Part shown: in pieces, positions 17,492-25,159 of the stretch
Layout of the letters: every line of letters starts with the position of its first letter
How positions within the stretch are numbered: position 1 is the first letter of the stretch
Assembly (NCBI GenBank): GCA_015272195.1
Contig: JACYMC010000069.1
Location: 1-48,074 of the forward strand
From: Candidatus Sericytochromatia bacterium
GTDB taxonomy: Bacteria; Cyanobacteriota; Sericytochromatia; UBA7694
Direction: 5' to 3'
DNA length: 48,074 nucleotides
The notes under the pieces: model-generated
Seen by the model: the letters and a program-made list of their open reading frames with translations, nothing else
Told to the model about the DNA's origin: nothing
Database searches by the model: none
Made by a program: the position numbers and the translations under genes

Positions 17492-18565
17492 ATGCAAATC
17501 ACAAACCAACCCGTTTATATCCCCGAATCGAAGTATCTACAAGCGATTGATGCTTATGCTGCTCAGATTAAACACCAGCCCGGTGTTCTTGGCGTTCACA
17601 GTATAGGAAGCATTGGGACTCCCGGGCTCTCTGATATTGATTTAATTGTTACTGTCGCAGATAACTTTGATATCAAGCACTCACCTTATTTATCCGTTAA
17701 AAACATTGATAATCAATTGTTTTTACACGGGCCAGTGATTGTTCCTCTATCTATCAAAAATTATCTTCAATACATCGTCTATGCGAGTAATATCCAGCCT
17801 GTTTGGGGTAACGTCTCACTGCCCGACTTTCATCAGTTAAGCCCGCAACACCAAACATCCTTAGCCTGTTGCTATTTAATTGATTTTATAGAAAGTCGTT
17901 TTATGCAATACGCAGCAACACAAAACAAACTGGACAAGCGGGCCTGGCTGACAAGAGTCTGGTCAAGTCTGCATAGCTGCACTCTGTACGAGATAGCCAC
18001 TGGACTGAGTCTTAACGAAAATGAATTACTCTGGGTAAATCAGATCAAAAATACCAGAACAGAGTGGTCTGAAAAAAAGACGGTTTCAGATGATATATTT
18101 CTGAAGGCATTTTTTGCCTCCAAAAAACTCAATATCAATCTTTATCTCAAGTCTTTGAACCATGTCTATGGCCAACCCACTTTAGAAAAAAACGTTCTGA
18201 TTGACCTCGGCTTAAAAAAAATGTATTTTAGCAATCACATCAAGCATCCCTACTTTAAATACCAACAGATAAATCTCATGCATAAGTCGCTGGCTTTATT
18301 TACAGGCTTTTATCCCCCTGCTTTTTTAGCACACTTGCAAAGCTATCAAGAAAGTTTGCCCGGTCAATGGATTCAAATGCCAGCTAAGGATTCAGCTTAC
18401 ATGGAAGTTGCGAATAAAAGATTTTCAATTGTCAAAGAGCACCACCGTTGGTTAGAAGAACATCTTTCCAACTTAAACTATCTCAGTGGTTATGTATGTT
18501 TAAACCAGCCAAAAAAGTCACTCTTAACTCAGTTCAAACATCTTCTTTCAAAATGCATATTCTAA
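17492..18565 (+). CDS. nucleotidyltransferase-fold protein, unknown function (second of tandem pair)
   Basis: 357-aa protein. Near its N-terminus (residues about 38-56) GVHSIGSIGTPGLSDIDLIV gives a clean GS...DxD nucleotidyltransferase motif. The rest is helical, with several aromatic patches and no recognised domain. It differs in sequence from its upstream neighbour although both have the motif, so they are not a recent duplication. The last 13 nt overlap the start of the glycosyltransferase gene, which suggests translational coupling. It might transfer a nucleotide or phospho-group to a sugar, lipid or protein of the glycan machinery (inference). Confidence 0.65.
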   Translation: MQITNQPVYIPESKYLQAIDAYAAQIKHQPGVLGVHSIGSIGTPGLSDIDLIVTVADNFDIKHSPYLSVKNIDNQLFLHGPVIVPLSIKNYLQYIVYASNIQPVWGNVSLPDFHQLSPQHQTSLACCYLIDFIESRFMQYAATQNKLDKRAWLTRVWSSLHSCTLYEIATGLSLNENELLWVNQIKNTRTEWSEKKTVSDDIFLKAFFASKKLNINLYLKSLNHVYGQPTLEKNVLIDLGLKKMYFSNHIKHPYFKYQQINLMHKSLALFTGFYPPAFLAHLQSYQESLPGQWIQMPAKDSAYMEVANKRFSIVKEHHRWLEEHLSNLNYLSGYVCLNQPKKSLLTQFKHLLSKCIF

Positions 18566-19707
18566 TCATTCCCTCTTGGTATCCTGAAACATCACAAGAT
18601 GTTAAAGGCAGCTTTTTTCGTGAACAGGCGCTTTCACTTCAAAAGTACGGCTGCAAAGTTGGGATTATATCCCCTCAATTATATGCCGTTCAAAAAGGAT
18701 TCAAAATTTTCACGACTAAAAACAAGCTGCAAATTGAAATGGATCATGGTATCCCTACTTATCGTTGTTCAGCTGATTACTATATCTATCCTTCCCACTA
18801 TTGGGTTCAGTTAGGACTCAAACTATTTAAAACTTATATACAGCATCATGGCATGCCGGATCTCATTCATGCCCATTCTATTTTTACAGCTGGTATCCTG
18901 GCTTTAAAGATCAAACAAAAATTTCGGGTAAGGTATGTCCTTACAGAGCACCGAACCATGTACGCAAAAAATGAAGTACGTTGCTATCAGCGAAAAAGCA
19001 TTCAACAAGTAGCCCGTGAAGCCAGCCGTTGTTTTGCTGTCAGCACACCTTTTGCCAAGCTCATGTCTTCGTACACAGGAAAGCAAACAACATGGGAAGT
19101 CATACCAAATATTGTACACGCCAAATTTTTGGAAACAGAAATAACGGCCAAAAGCAAAAATAAATTTATTTTTATCAATATCTGTTTTTTAAACAAGAAA
19201 AAGCGTATTGATATACTTATAAAAGCCTTTAAAATGGCCTTTAAAAACCATCCTGATGTCTGCTTATGGATTGGAGGAGATGGTCCAGAAAGAGCGTCTC
19301 TTGAAGCACTCAAGCAAAAGATTGACCTGAACCATCAGATTTCATTTTTAGGAATGCTAAATCGGGATAAAGTTTTAAAACGGCTGTCTGAAGCTCATGC
19401 CTTTGTATTAAGCAGCAAATATGAAACCTTTGGTGTTGTTTTAGTCGAGGCACTGGGGATGGGATTACCTGTTGTTGGCACGCGGTGCGGTGGACCCGAG
19501 GATATTATCCATCCAAACAATGGCCTATTGGTCGAGCCTGATAATATTGAGGCTTTAGCAAAGGCTATGAAGCAAATATACGCAGACAAAGAAAAATATC
19601 CCGCAGAAAAACTGCGTGATGACTGCAAGTCTTTCTTCGGAGAAGAAGTGGTCACAAGAAAAATAATTGGCCATTATCAGAAAATATTAAACCAAACAAG
19701 AACATGA
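18553..19707 (+). CDS. glycosyltransferase, GT4 family
   Basis: Retaining GT-B glycosyltransferase of 384 aa. The N-terminal MHILIIPSWYPETSQDVKGS is typical of GT4 sugar transferases. The C-terminal domain has GGDGPERASLEAL, SFLGMLNRDKVL and ETFGVVLVEALGMGLPVVGT, which contains the E-x7-E donor-binding motif. The start at 18553 is chosen because homology-like sequence begins there; the frame stays open upstream only as a shadow of the preceding gene. It shares 4 nt (ATGA) with the flippase gene. It probably assembles the repeat unit exported by the flippase. Confidence 0.9.
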   Translation: MHILIIPSWYPETSQDVKGSFFREQALSLQKYGCKVGIISPQLYAVQKGFKIFTTKNKLQIEMDHGIPTYRCSADYYIYPSHYWVQLGLKLFKTYIQHHGMPDLIHAHSIFTAGILALKIKQKFRVRYVLTEHRTMYAKNEVRCYQRKSIQQVAREASRCFAVSTPFAKLMSSYTGKQTTWEVIPNIVHAKFLETEITAKSKNKFIFINICFLNKKKRIDILIKAFKMAFKNHPDVCLWIGGDGPERASLEALKQKIDLNHQISFLGMLNRDKVLKRLSEAHAFVLSSKYETFGVVLVEALGMGLPVVGTRCGGPEDIIHPNNGLLVEPDNIEALAKAMKQIYADKEKYPAEKLRDDCKSFFGEEVVTRKIIGHYQKILNQTRT

Positions 19708-20288
19708 AAAAATTTTCTTCCGACCATCTTTTAAGCAACACCTTAAAGAACATAGGATACCAACTCGCATCAAGCGCGATTCAAATCATCATGCTAAGCC
19801 TTGTGGCACGTATCTTTGGCCCTGAAGGAAATGGGCAGTACGGTCTGGCCATGCTGCTACCACTCCTGTTAACGACTATTTTAAATTTAGGTATTTCTCC
19901 AGCCAATATTTATTTTATCAACTCTCAGCAATTAAGCCTTTCAGAAGCCTGGAAAAGCACCTTAAAACTCTATATTATCCTCTCTATCTCAGGCTTATGC
20001 ATCGGATACAGCATCATTACGTATACAGAAGTTATCTTTTCAGGCGTGCCTAAAAACCTGCTTTATCTGTCTCTACTTGTATTTCCTATTTCCTTGCTCA
20101 ACTCGTTTATCAGCGGTTTTTTTCAGGCAACAAAAAACTTTAAAACGCTTAACCAAATAACCTTCATCACTCCTGTGATGACTTTTTCTTTTTTTTTTAG
20201 TCTCTCTGGCTTGCGATTTGAAAGATATCAAATGGCTTATCCTTTCCGTTTTTATCTCCACACTCATCACTTTAGTTTTTGCCTATAA
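19704..20288 (+). CDS. Wzx-like polysaccharide flippase, N-terminal part (frameshifted)
   Basis: N-terminal 160 or so residues of a lipid-linked oligosaccharide flippase of the MATE/MOP superfamily. LVARIFGPEGNGQYGLAML is the usual first-helix motif, and about five membrane segments follow. The frame then runs into a T10 tract at 20189-20198 and ends at 20288 after about 30 unrelated residues. The remainder of the protein is encoded in the +1 frame. With one T removed, the two parts join into one 443-aa protein of normal length. It is either phase-variable, made by slippage, or a sequencing error. Confidence 0.8.
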   Translation: MKKFSSDHLLSNTLKNIGYQLASSAIQIIMLSLVARIFGPEGNGQYGLAMLLPLLLTTILNLGISPANIYFINSQQLSLSEAWKSTLKLYIILSISGLCIGYSIITYTEVIFSGVPKNLLYLSLLVFPISLLNSFISGFFQATKNFKTLNQITFITPVMTFSFFFSLSGLRFERYQMAYPFRFYLHTHHFSFCL

Positions 20289-21036
20289 GAAAATTAAACC
20301 GCTTTTAAATCTTGACTCGCCATCAAGCCTTCATCATCAAATAAAACTAATTCAATATGGATACAAAGCACATCTCAGCAATATATTGGCTTTTTTAAAC
20401 TACAAAGCCGATATTTTTTTAGTTAATTTTTTTTTAGGACCTGCTTCAACAGGTGTTTATATTGTCGCTGTTCAAATAGCTGAACGCTTATGGATGTTGT
20501 CTCAAGCTGCCGGAACAATCCTTTTGCCGCACCTATCCAGCCTCAATCAACGCGAGGACGAAAGAGCAAAAATCACACCCGTTGTCACACGGATGGTTTT
20601 ATTTGTGACGTTCTTAGGCGCTATATTTATTGCTGTCATAGGATTTGTTTTGCTACATCTTCTGTTTGGTCACAAGTTCAGGCCTTCTTTTGCGCCTTTG
20701 CTTCTTTTATTGCCTGGTATGGTCCTTGGGGCCGCATCTCGTATCCTGGCAAATGATATTGCGTCCCGTGGGAAGCCTGAGATTAATATGTACAGTTCGC
20801 TTATTGTTATTATAGTAAATATAATAGGCAATATAGTTCTTATACCTGAATTTGGCCTTTCGGGAGCCGCACTGGCAACAAGCATAGCTTACAGTGTTAA
20901 TTTTGGATTCCGACTGCTAAGCTATTGGTTATTTACCCATGCCCGAATAAAAGATGTCCTTATTATTCAGCCACAGGATTTTTTTGTCTTAAAAGCAAAA
21001 CTTCAAAACGCGATAAAACCCCGAGGGCCATCCTGA
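20188..21036 (+). CDS. Wzx-like polysaccharide flippase, C-terminal part (frameshifted)
   Basis: Continuation of the flippase in the +1 frame. The frame is open back through the T10 tract; reading from 20188 gives LFFLVSLACDLKDIKWLILS, which restores a membrane helix. Later segments NFFLGPASTGVYIVAVQIAE, LLLLLPGMVLGAASRILAND and PEFGLSGAALATSIAY are typical Wzx sequence. A TTG at 20218 could start it separately, but no Shine-Dalgarno supports that. It ends inside the hairpin at 21020-21054. Confidence 0.78.
   Translation, partial: LFFLVSLACDLKDIKWLILSVFISTLITLVFAYKKIKPLLNLDSPSSLHHQIKLIQYGYKAHLSNILAFLNYKADIFLVNFFLGPASTGVYIVAVQIAERLWMLSQAAGTILLPHLSSLNQREDERAKITPVVTRMVLFVTFLGAIFIAVIGFVLLHLLFGHKFRPSFAPLLLLLPGMVLGAASRILANDIASRGKPEINMYSSLIVIIVNIIGNIVLIPEFGLSGAALATSIAYSVNFGFRLLSYWLFTHARIKDVLIIQPQDFFVLKAKLQNAIKPRGPS
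20189..20198 (+). repeat. T10 homopolymer tract at the flippase frameshift
   Basis: Ten consecutive T's exactly where the flippase frame changes. A tract of nine T's would give an intact gene. Runs of this length slip during replication and transcription in many bacteria. Confidence 0.75.
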
Positions 21037-21054
21037 GTCAGGATGGCCCTCGGG
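21020..21054. terminator. hairpin terminator between flippase and carboxypeptidase genes
   Basis: A perfect 17-bp stem (arms 21020-21036 and 21038-21054, CCCGAGGGCCATCCTGA) whose left arm includes the flippase stop codon. On the minus strand it is followed by GGTTTTATC, so it can end transcripts from both convergent operons. Confidence 0.8.
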
Positions 21055-21091
21055 CTCTCTACGCTATCGGGTCTCTCTACGCTTCGGGCTC
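21051..21091. repeat. 17-bp tandem direct repeat, 2.4 copies
   Basis: CGGGCTCTCTACGCTAT (21051-21067) and CGGGTCTCTCTACGCTT (21068-21084) stand head to tail, followed by a partial CGGGCTC. They lie at the composition boundary at the end of the AT-rich operon. Confidence 0.6.
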
Positions 21092-21094
21092 AAA

Positions 21095-22399
21095 TCAATG
21101 TCCATGATGGGCGTGGGTCTGAAACGACAGGCCGGTTGTGTCTTTATGCAGGGTACCTGCCGCCTGGATCAGGCCGAGCCAGCTGGGGCGGGTCATCTGC
21201 CACATGGCTTCAACTTCGCTATAAGACGGCCGGAAACTGGTGCCCACTTCTGAACCCATCGAAAAGGCACCGTGGCGCACATAGCCATAGTCATCGGTGG
21301 TACCGGAGGTGGCATACAGCAGTTCGAGACTGGTGCCACCCTTGTAGCCATGGCGGGCAAAAGTGTTCTGGTAGACATTGCGGTACTGATTCACTTCAGG
21401 AATCGGCTCACGCCGGCTGCCCAGCGGCCAGAAAAACATTTCACCGTAAGCATGGATATCCATAGAGGCATTGATGCGCTTGCGGCGATACATGCTCTGC
21501 ACCGCCTGGGTTTCTGGCTCAGAAGCTGCAGCAGAACCACTGTAGGTCTGACCGCGGGGATCGAGCAGACCACGTTTCCAGCTGCTGGGAACGTCCAGCC
21601 CCTCAAAGTTCCAGTGCGCATCAAAGTTGCGGTTCAGGTCAACACCATCACCACGGGTGGTGTTCATGTTCTTGCGCTTCCAGGTGTCACCTTTTTCGAC
21701 TTCAACACGACCATCCACGTTTACCATGGGCAGGAGCACCACTTCGCGGGTGTCCATCAGCTGGGTAATCTGCGGATCCTGTCCATATTTGGATGTCAGC
21801 TCCTCTGCCAGCTTCATCACCAGTTCCACAGGCGCTAACTCACGGGCATGTACGCCAGCCGTCAGCATAAGCGTCGGCTTCTGGCCTGTCTGTTTATTGG
21901 TAATGCTGATGGCCCAGATGTCGTGGTTTGGCGCCCGGCCGGTCTGCTTGAGATAAGTATCACCGACATCTTCAAGGGTCACCAGTTGAGGATACTGCTG
22001 GGCCATGGCCTGCAGTTTGGTTGTCATCTGGGCATAGGTCATATAACCATTGGGCAGGCCTGTAGCGCGATCCATATTGGGCTCAAGGCTGGGCTGATAG
22101 CTGATGCCCAACTGACGCAGCAGCACTTCCTGTTCAGGGGTAATGCGAGCGCGGGCGCGGCGCCGTTCAGGCTGGGCACCAAACAGATCCAGACCGGCAT
22201 GGGCAGCTTCAGCCAGCTGGGCGGGGTCCTGCCACTGCAGCTCCACAACCTGCATCGGCTGCTGGCCCGCCGGATTGGCCCCAAAGCGCTGAAAAACCGC
22301 AGGCGCGTTACCGGGGTTAAACATGGGAGCCGTCTGACAGGCGGCCAGCGCCAGGGCAGCCGCTGCCATAAAGATAGAAGATAGTGTGCGTTTGTGCAT
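21095..22399 (-). CDS. lipoprotein zinc carboxypeptidase, M14 family
   Basis: Secreted metallocarboxypeptidase of 434 aa. The lipobox LALAAC puts the lipid-bearing Cys at residue 21. Zinc ligands are His and Glu of HARE (about 184-187) and His of MDIHAYGEMFFWPLG. Substrate residues are in GVDLNRNFDAHW (Asn-Arg), and the catalytic Glu is in MGSEVGTSFRP. All the key M14 residues are present. The protein ends in a short His-rich tail (THAHHGH), which might bind metal. GAGGTT precedes the ATG. It lies 16 nt behind an unknown gene and probably shares its promoter. It may trim peptides or peptidoglycan stems outside the cell. Confidence 0.92.
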   Translation of the reverse strand: MHKRTLSSIFMAAAALALAACQTAPMFNPGNAPAVFQRFGANPAGQQPMQVVELQWQDPAQLAEAAHAGLDLFGAQPERRRARARITPEQEVLLRQLGISYQPSLEPNMDRATGLPNGYMTYAQMTTKLQAMAQQYPQLVTLEDVGDTYLKQTGRAPNHDIWAISITNKQTGQKPTLMLTAGVHARELAPVELVMKLAEELTSKYGQDPQITQLMDTREVVLLPMVNVDGRVEVEKGDTWKRKNMNTTRGDGVDLNRNFDAHWNFEGLDVPSSWKRGLLDPRGQTYSGSAAASEPETQAVQSMYRRKRINASMDIHAYGEMFFWPLGSRREPIPEVNQYRNVYQNTFARHGYKGGTSLELLYATSGTTDDYGYVRHGAFSMGSEVGTSFRPSYSEVEAMWQMTRPSWLGLIQAAGTLHKDTTGLSFQTHAHHGH

Positions 22400-22415
22400 A
22401 TTTAACCTCAGCCTT

Positions 22416-23033
22416 TTATCCGATTTTGATTTTGATACTGTGACGCAGGGGAGCGGTGGGAACGCGACGATGGGGAGAGTTGATCAGGGCTTCAGCACTG
22501 ACTTTTTCGCAAATCTGGCGAACCCTATCCAGTTTAGCATCTTCAGATTCATCTGAACAGGTTTTGCGCAGGTTTTCAATGCTAATGGCTTTGCTGGCAA
22601 CTTCGGGCTGCTGGCTGCTGTACGCATCCGTACCAATCGCGCGCAGCTGAATCAGTTCGCTGGCATCCAGCAATGCGGTGGAGCGAACTTTGGGGCGGCG
22701 GGAAGAGCGCTTGAACAAATCGGTATCAGAGGCTGTTTCGTCTTCACTCTGGCGGGCATCGCGCTGCAGATAGGTCAGGTTGCTGCTCCGGGCTTCATTG
22801 ACATCTGCGGCCACAAAACTGTGGCTGCTCACGCAGGCGGCAGGCCGGCCAATCGTGGATTGAAAGCTGTCGCGCACCGGTGTGGTTTCAGCCACATCGT
22901 CGAGTTCGCCCACAAAATCAAAGGTCAGGAGTTTGGGGTGAGTCGGAGTCGGACGAGAGACGGACGCAGGCGGGGCAGTACGGCTGCTACTGGAGCGGGT
23001 CCATTTATCGAAGAAGTGTAAAACTTGGCTCAT
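22416..23033 (-). CDS. hypothetical protein, Ser/Arg-rich
   Basis: Unrecognised 205-aa protein with no signal peptide or membrane helix. The N-terminal 120 residues are rich in Ser, Thr, Arg and Pro and look disordered. The C-terminal part (about 125-190: ISIENLRKTCSDESEDAKLD then RVRQICEKVSAEALI) may form two helices and faintly recalls FlgM-type anti-sigma proteins, too weakly to claim. The gene has its own well-formed -10 with tandem repeats upstream and leads the operon with the carboxypeptidase. Cys residues at three places could be structural. Confidence 0.55.
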   Translation of the reverse strand: MSQVLHFFDKWTRSSSSRTAPPASVSRPTPTHPKLLTFDFVGELDDVAETTPVRDSFQSTIGRPAACVSSHSFVAADVNEARSSNLTYLQRDARQSEDETASDTDLFKRSSRRPKVRSTALLDASELIQLRAIGTDAYSSQQPEVASKAISIENLRKTCSDESEDAKLDRVRQICEKVSAEALINSPHRRVPTAPLRHSIKIKIG

Positions 23034-23070
23034 GGGGGTTTTTGCGTCCTTAATGATTATCTATAGGTTA

Positions 23071-23108
23071 ATTATAGCAGGCTTAACTTAAGACTTGCTT
23101 AACCTAAG
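23071..23108 (-). promoter_or_regulatory. extended -10 promoter with tandem operator-like repeats
   Basis: On the minus strand, TGCTATAAT (TATAAT complement 23071-23076) lies upstream of the gene starting at 23033. Immediately upstream are two copies of CTTARGTTAAGC (complements of 23081-23092 and 23097-23108), 16 bp apart, covering the -35 region. This arrangement suggests control by a DNA-binding regulator. Confidence 0.5.
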
Positions 23109-23278
23109 CATAATTTTTTAATCAAAAAAATAACCTTACTGAAACCGCCAGACCCATAGTCTCCCGTTCGCCCCAAACACAGCAACAGCCTCACAGTGAA
23201 ACAAACGGTGTCTTTTCTGGTTTCAAAAACCGTGCTAATGTGGCTGCATCCAGCGCACCCCCACAAAGGAGCTTCACC

Positions 23279-24550
23279 ATGCCCAGGCGTTTCTTACTGG
23301 CCGGTTTTTTGGTTTTTTACAGCAGTTTAAGTCCCTTGTTGCCTTTCAAAGCCCTTGCAGATACGCCATCCCCAAATGTGGCCTGGCGGGACGTCAGTCC
23401 CAGCCACTGGGCTTACCAGACACTGATCACACTGGCTGAAAAATACGATCTGAAGCTGGGCCTCAGCCCCGACATGTTTAAGGGTGAGCAAGCCCTCACC
23501 CGCTATGAAGCAGCGGCACTGGCCTTACAGATTCTGGAGCGGGTCCGGCAAGCGGCCCCGCTGGCGGATACCGAACAGGCTGATCTGACTGAAATCGAAA
23601 CCCTGTTGCACACAGAAATCAGCCAGCTGTCTGAACGGGTGGATACCCTTGAGGACCAGAGCGCGCTACAGTCAGTGGAGCAGCTGGAGCTGGCTGAACA
23701 AATGCAGCAGTTTCAGAAGAACCTGCCGTTCAGATTATTTGGCTCTCTGGCTTTGCGCTCCTGCAGCATGGGTGAAACCGTTGAGGGCGGTATTCTGGGC
23801 ACCTTGTTTCAGGTACGTCTGGGAGCTGGTATACAAGGGCAGGTACACCCGGACTGGCAATATGAGCTGCGCATTCTGAGCACCGAAAACGACAGCTATA
23901 ACCTCTCCTGGTTTCCTTTTGGGGGCACCCATATTCCCCGCTCCCTCATTACACTGGATCGCTTTTTTATTAACTGGCGCCCCCTGCGCGCTTCCGGCTG
24001 GCAGCCCCAGCTGGACATTCAGATTGGCAAGGCTCTGAATCCTTTGGCTGAAACCCAGCTCCTGTTTGATGAAGACGTCAGCTTTACAGGGTTGCAGCAG
24101 CAGATCCAATGGAAAAATCCACTGCCCCACTGGCACAGCCTGGAGCTGAGCCTGAACGAGAATGTGGTACTGATGGAAGATACCTTTATTACCAGCTCTC
24201 TCTGGGCCGCCAAAGCCGCTTCTGAATGGCGCTGGAACGACTTGCACTGGCGCAGTGCGATCAGCTACAGCCATTATCTGGGCAGTGATCGCCTCGCGCC
24301 CTACAATTTTAATCAGGGCTATCTGGGGCCTTTCAGCCAGCGCAACCGGCTCACATCTGATAATCAGGGATTTACCTCCCAGTTTCAGCTGCTGAACCTG
24401 TTTTCACAAGTCGGCTGGCAGGGCATCGACAACTGGCCCCTCCATGTTTTTGGCGACTATGTGCACAATTTCGGCGCACGGGATCAGAACCAGGGCTGGC
24501 TGGTGGGCTTGAAAGCCGGCCAGCAAAAAAAGCCGGCGACTGGGAACTGA
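23279..24550 (+). CDS. SLH-domain/OprB-like outer-membrane porin, main part (frameshifted)
   Basis: Outer-membrane porin of the cyanobacterial SomA/OprB architecture. Residues 1-27 are a signal peptide. Residues about 33-85 form an SLH domain (WRDVSPSHWAYQTLITLAEK, later LTRYEAAALALQIL) that binds the cell wall. Residues about 100-150 form a coiled coil (ISQLSERVDTLEDQ). The rest is a beta-barrel with alternating aromatic strands. AAGGAG (23266-23271) supports ATG 23279. The zero frame ends early at 24550 after A AAA AAG (24525-24532); the last strands continue in the -1 frame. Joined, the protein is 496 aa. Confidence 0.87.
   Translation: MPRRFLLAGFLVFYSSLSPLLPFKALADTPSPNVAWRDVSPSHWAYQTLITLAEKYDLKLGLSPDMFKGEQALTRYEAAALALQILERVRQAAPLADTEQADLTEIETLLHTEISQLSERVDTLEDQSALQSVEQLELAEQMQQFQKNLPFRLFGSLALRSCSMGETVEGGILGTLFQVRLGAGIQGQVHPDWQYELRILSTENDSYNLSWFPFGGTHIPRSLITLDRFFINWRPLRASGWQPQLDIQIGKALNPLAETQLLFDEDVSFTGLQQQIQWKNPLPHWHSLELSLNENVVLMEDTFITSSLWAAKAASEWRWNDLHWRSAISYSHYLGSDRLAPYNFNQGYLGPFSQRNRLTSDNQGFTSQFQLLNLFSQVGWQGIDNWPLHVFGDYVHNFGARDQNQGWLVGLKAGQQKKPATGN
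24515..24537 (+). other. dnaX-like slippery heptamer in a hairpin loop
   Basis: The heptamer A AAA AAG (24526-24532) stands in the correct zero-frame phase (CAA AAA AAG) for -1 ribosomal slippage, as in E. coli dnaX. It lies between two GCCGGC hexamers (24515-24520 and 24532-24537) that can pair, placing the A-run in the loop. Function as a programmed site is unproven. Confidence 0.5.
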
Positions 24551-24768
24551 TGTATCAATACCGCTGGATGCAGCAAGACTATAACCTTTCACTGATGGTC
24601 GACGAGTTTTACAGCGGCACCGATGTGGCCGGGCATACCCTGGATTTGAGTACCCGCGTCACCGACAGCACCAGCACCATTCTCAGCCTGGTTACGCGGC
24701 AAAGCCTGTCAAACCCTGAATTTGGCCATCTCTGGATTGCCTATCTGACCCTGCGGCAGGATTTCTGA
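24538..24768 (+). CDS. OprB-like porin, C-terminal part in -1 frame
   Basis: Last 75 or so residues of the porin. Read in the -1 frame across the A7 run, the sequence continues QQKKAGDWELMYQYRWMQQD, a usual OprB strand. It ends in LTLRQDF, whose terminal Phe is the outer-membrane assembly signal read by BamA. The zero-frame product lacks this signal and two or three strands. An ATG at 24550 is only a codon inside the joined frame. Confidence 0.8.
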   Translation, partial: DWELMYQYRWMQQDYNLSLMVDEFYSGTDVAGHTLDLSTRVTDSTSTILSLVTRQSLSNPEFGHLWIAYLTLRQDF

Positions 24769-24831
24769 GTACTGTTATACTGACACATCATGCGGTATGG
24801 TGGTGACAACTTGCAAAGATGAGGGAAAACA

Positions 24832-25143
24832 ATGGCAGAAGAAAGTGTACCCAAAGTCAAGCGGGCCAGAATCTGGCAGGATCTGCTGAAAGAAAAAGGC
24901 TGGCTGAAAGACGGACAGATTGAGTTACCACCTGATGTCATGATCTATCTGTATTTTCCACCTGCCACCACAGATATCAACACCATTAAATCGATTAACC
25001 TGCAGCGCATCACCCGCATTTCGGAACATTTTATTATTCACAGCGTCTCAGCCAATGAAGAAGAGTATTATCTCTGGGAAGATATTCAGTGCCTGCGCAT
25101 CCGCACCAAGCGCAGCAACGCCCTGCTCGACGCCATATCTTAA
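24832..25143 (+). CDS. hypothetical small protein
   Basis: Unrecognised 103-aa soluble protein with mixed alpha/beta character. The start is supported by GAGGG a few bases upstream of the ATG. An extended -10 (TGTTATACT, 24772-24780) lies about 50 nt before it, so it probably leads a transcription unit that includes the secreted LPP20-like gene 16 nt downstream. No motif suggests a function. TTDINTIKSINLQRITRISE followed by EEEYYLWEDIQCLRIRTK looks like a small beta-sheet domain, and might bind a ligand or another protein. Confidence 0.6.
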   Translation: MAEESVPKVKRARIWQDLLKEKGWLKDGQIELPPDVMIYLYFPPATTDINTIKSINLQRITRISEHFIIHSVSANEEEYYLWEDIQCLRIRTKRSNALLDAIS

Positions 25144-25159
25144 AGCAAGGAGACATCCC

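Noticed and set aside
16512-18565. MNT/HEPN-type toxin-antitoxin pair
   Set aside because: Both proteins are much longer than MNT antitoxins, both carry the nucleotidyltransferase motif rather than one carrying a HEPN RxxxxH motif, and the context is glycan synthesis.
23082-23105. True cyanobacterial Pho box
   Set aside because: The 8-bp units are present but 16 bp apart, whereas Pho boxes have an 11-bp period.
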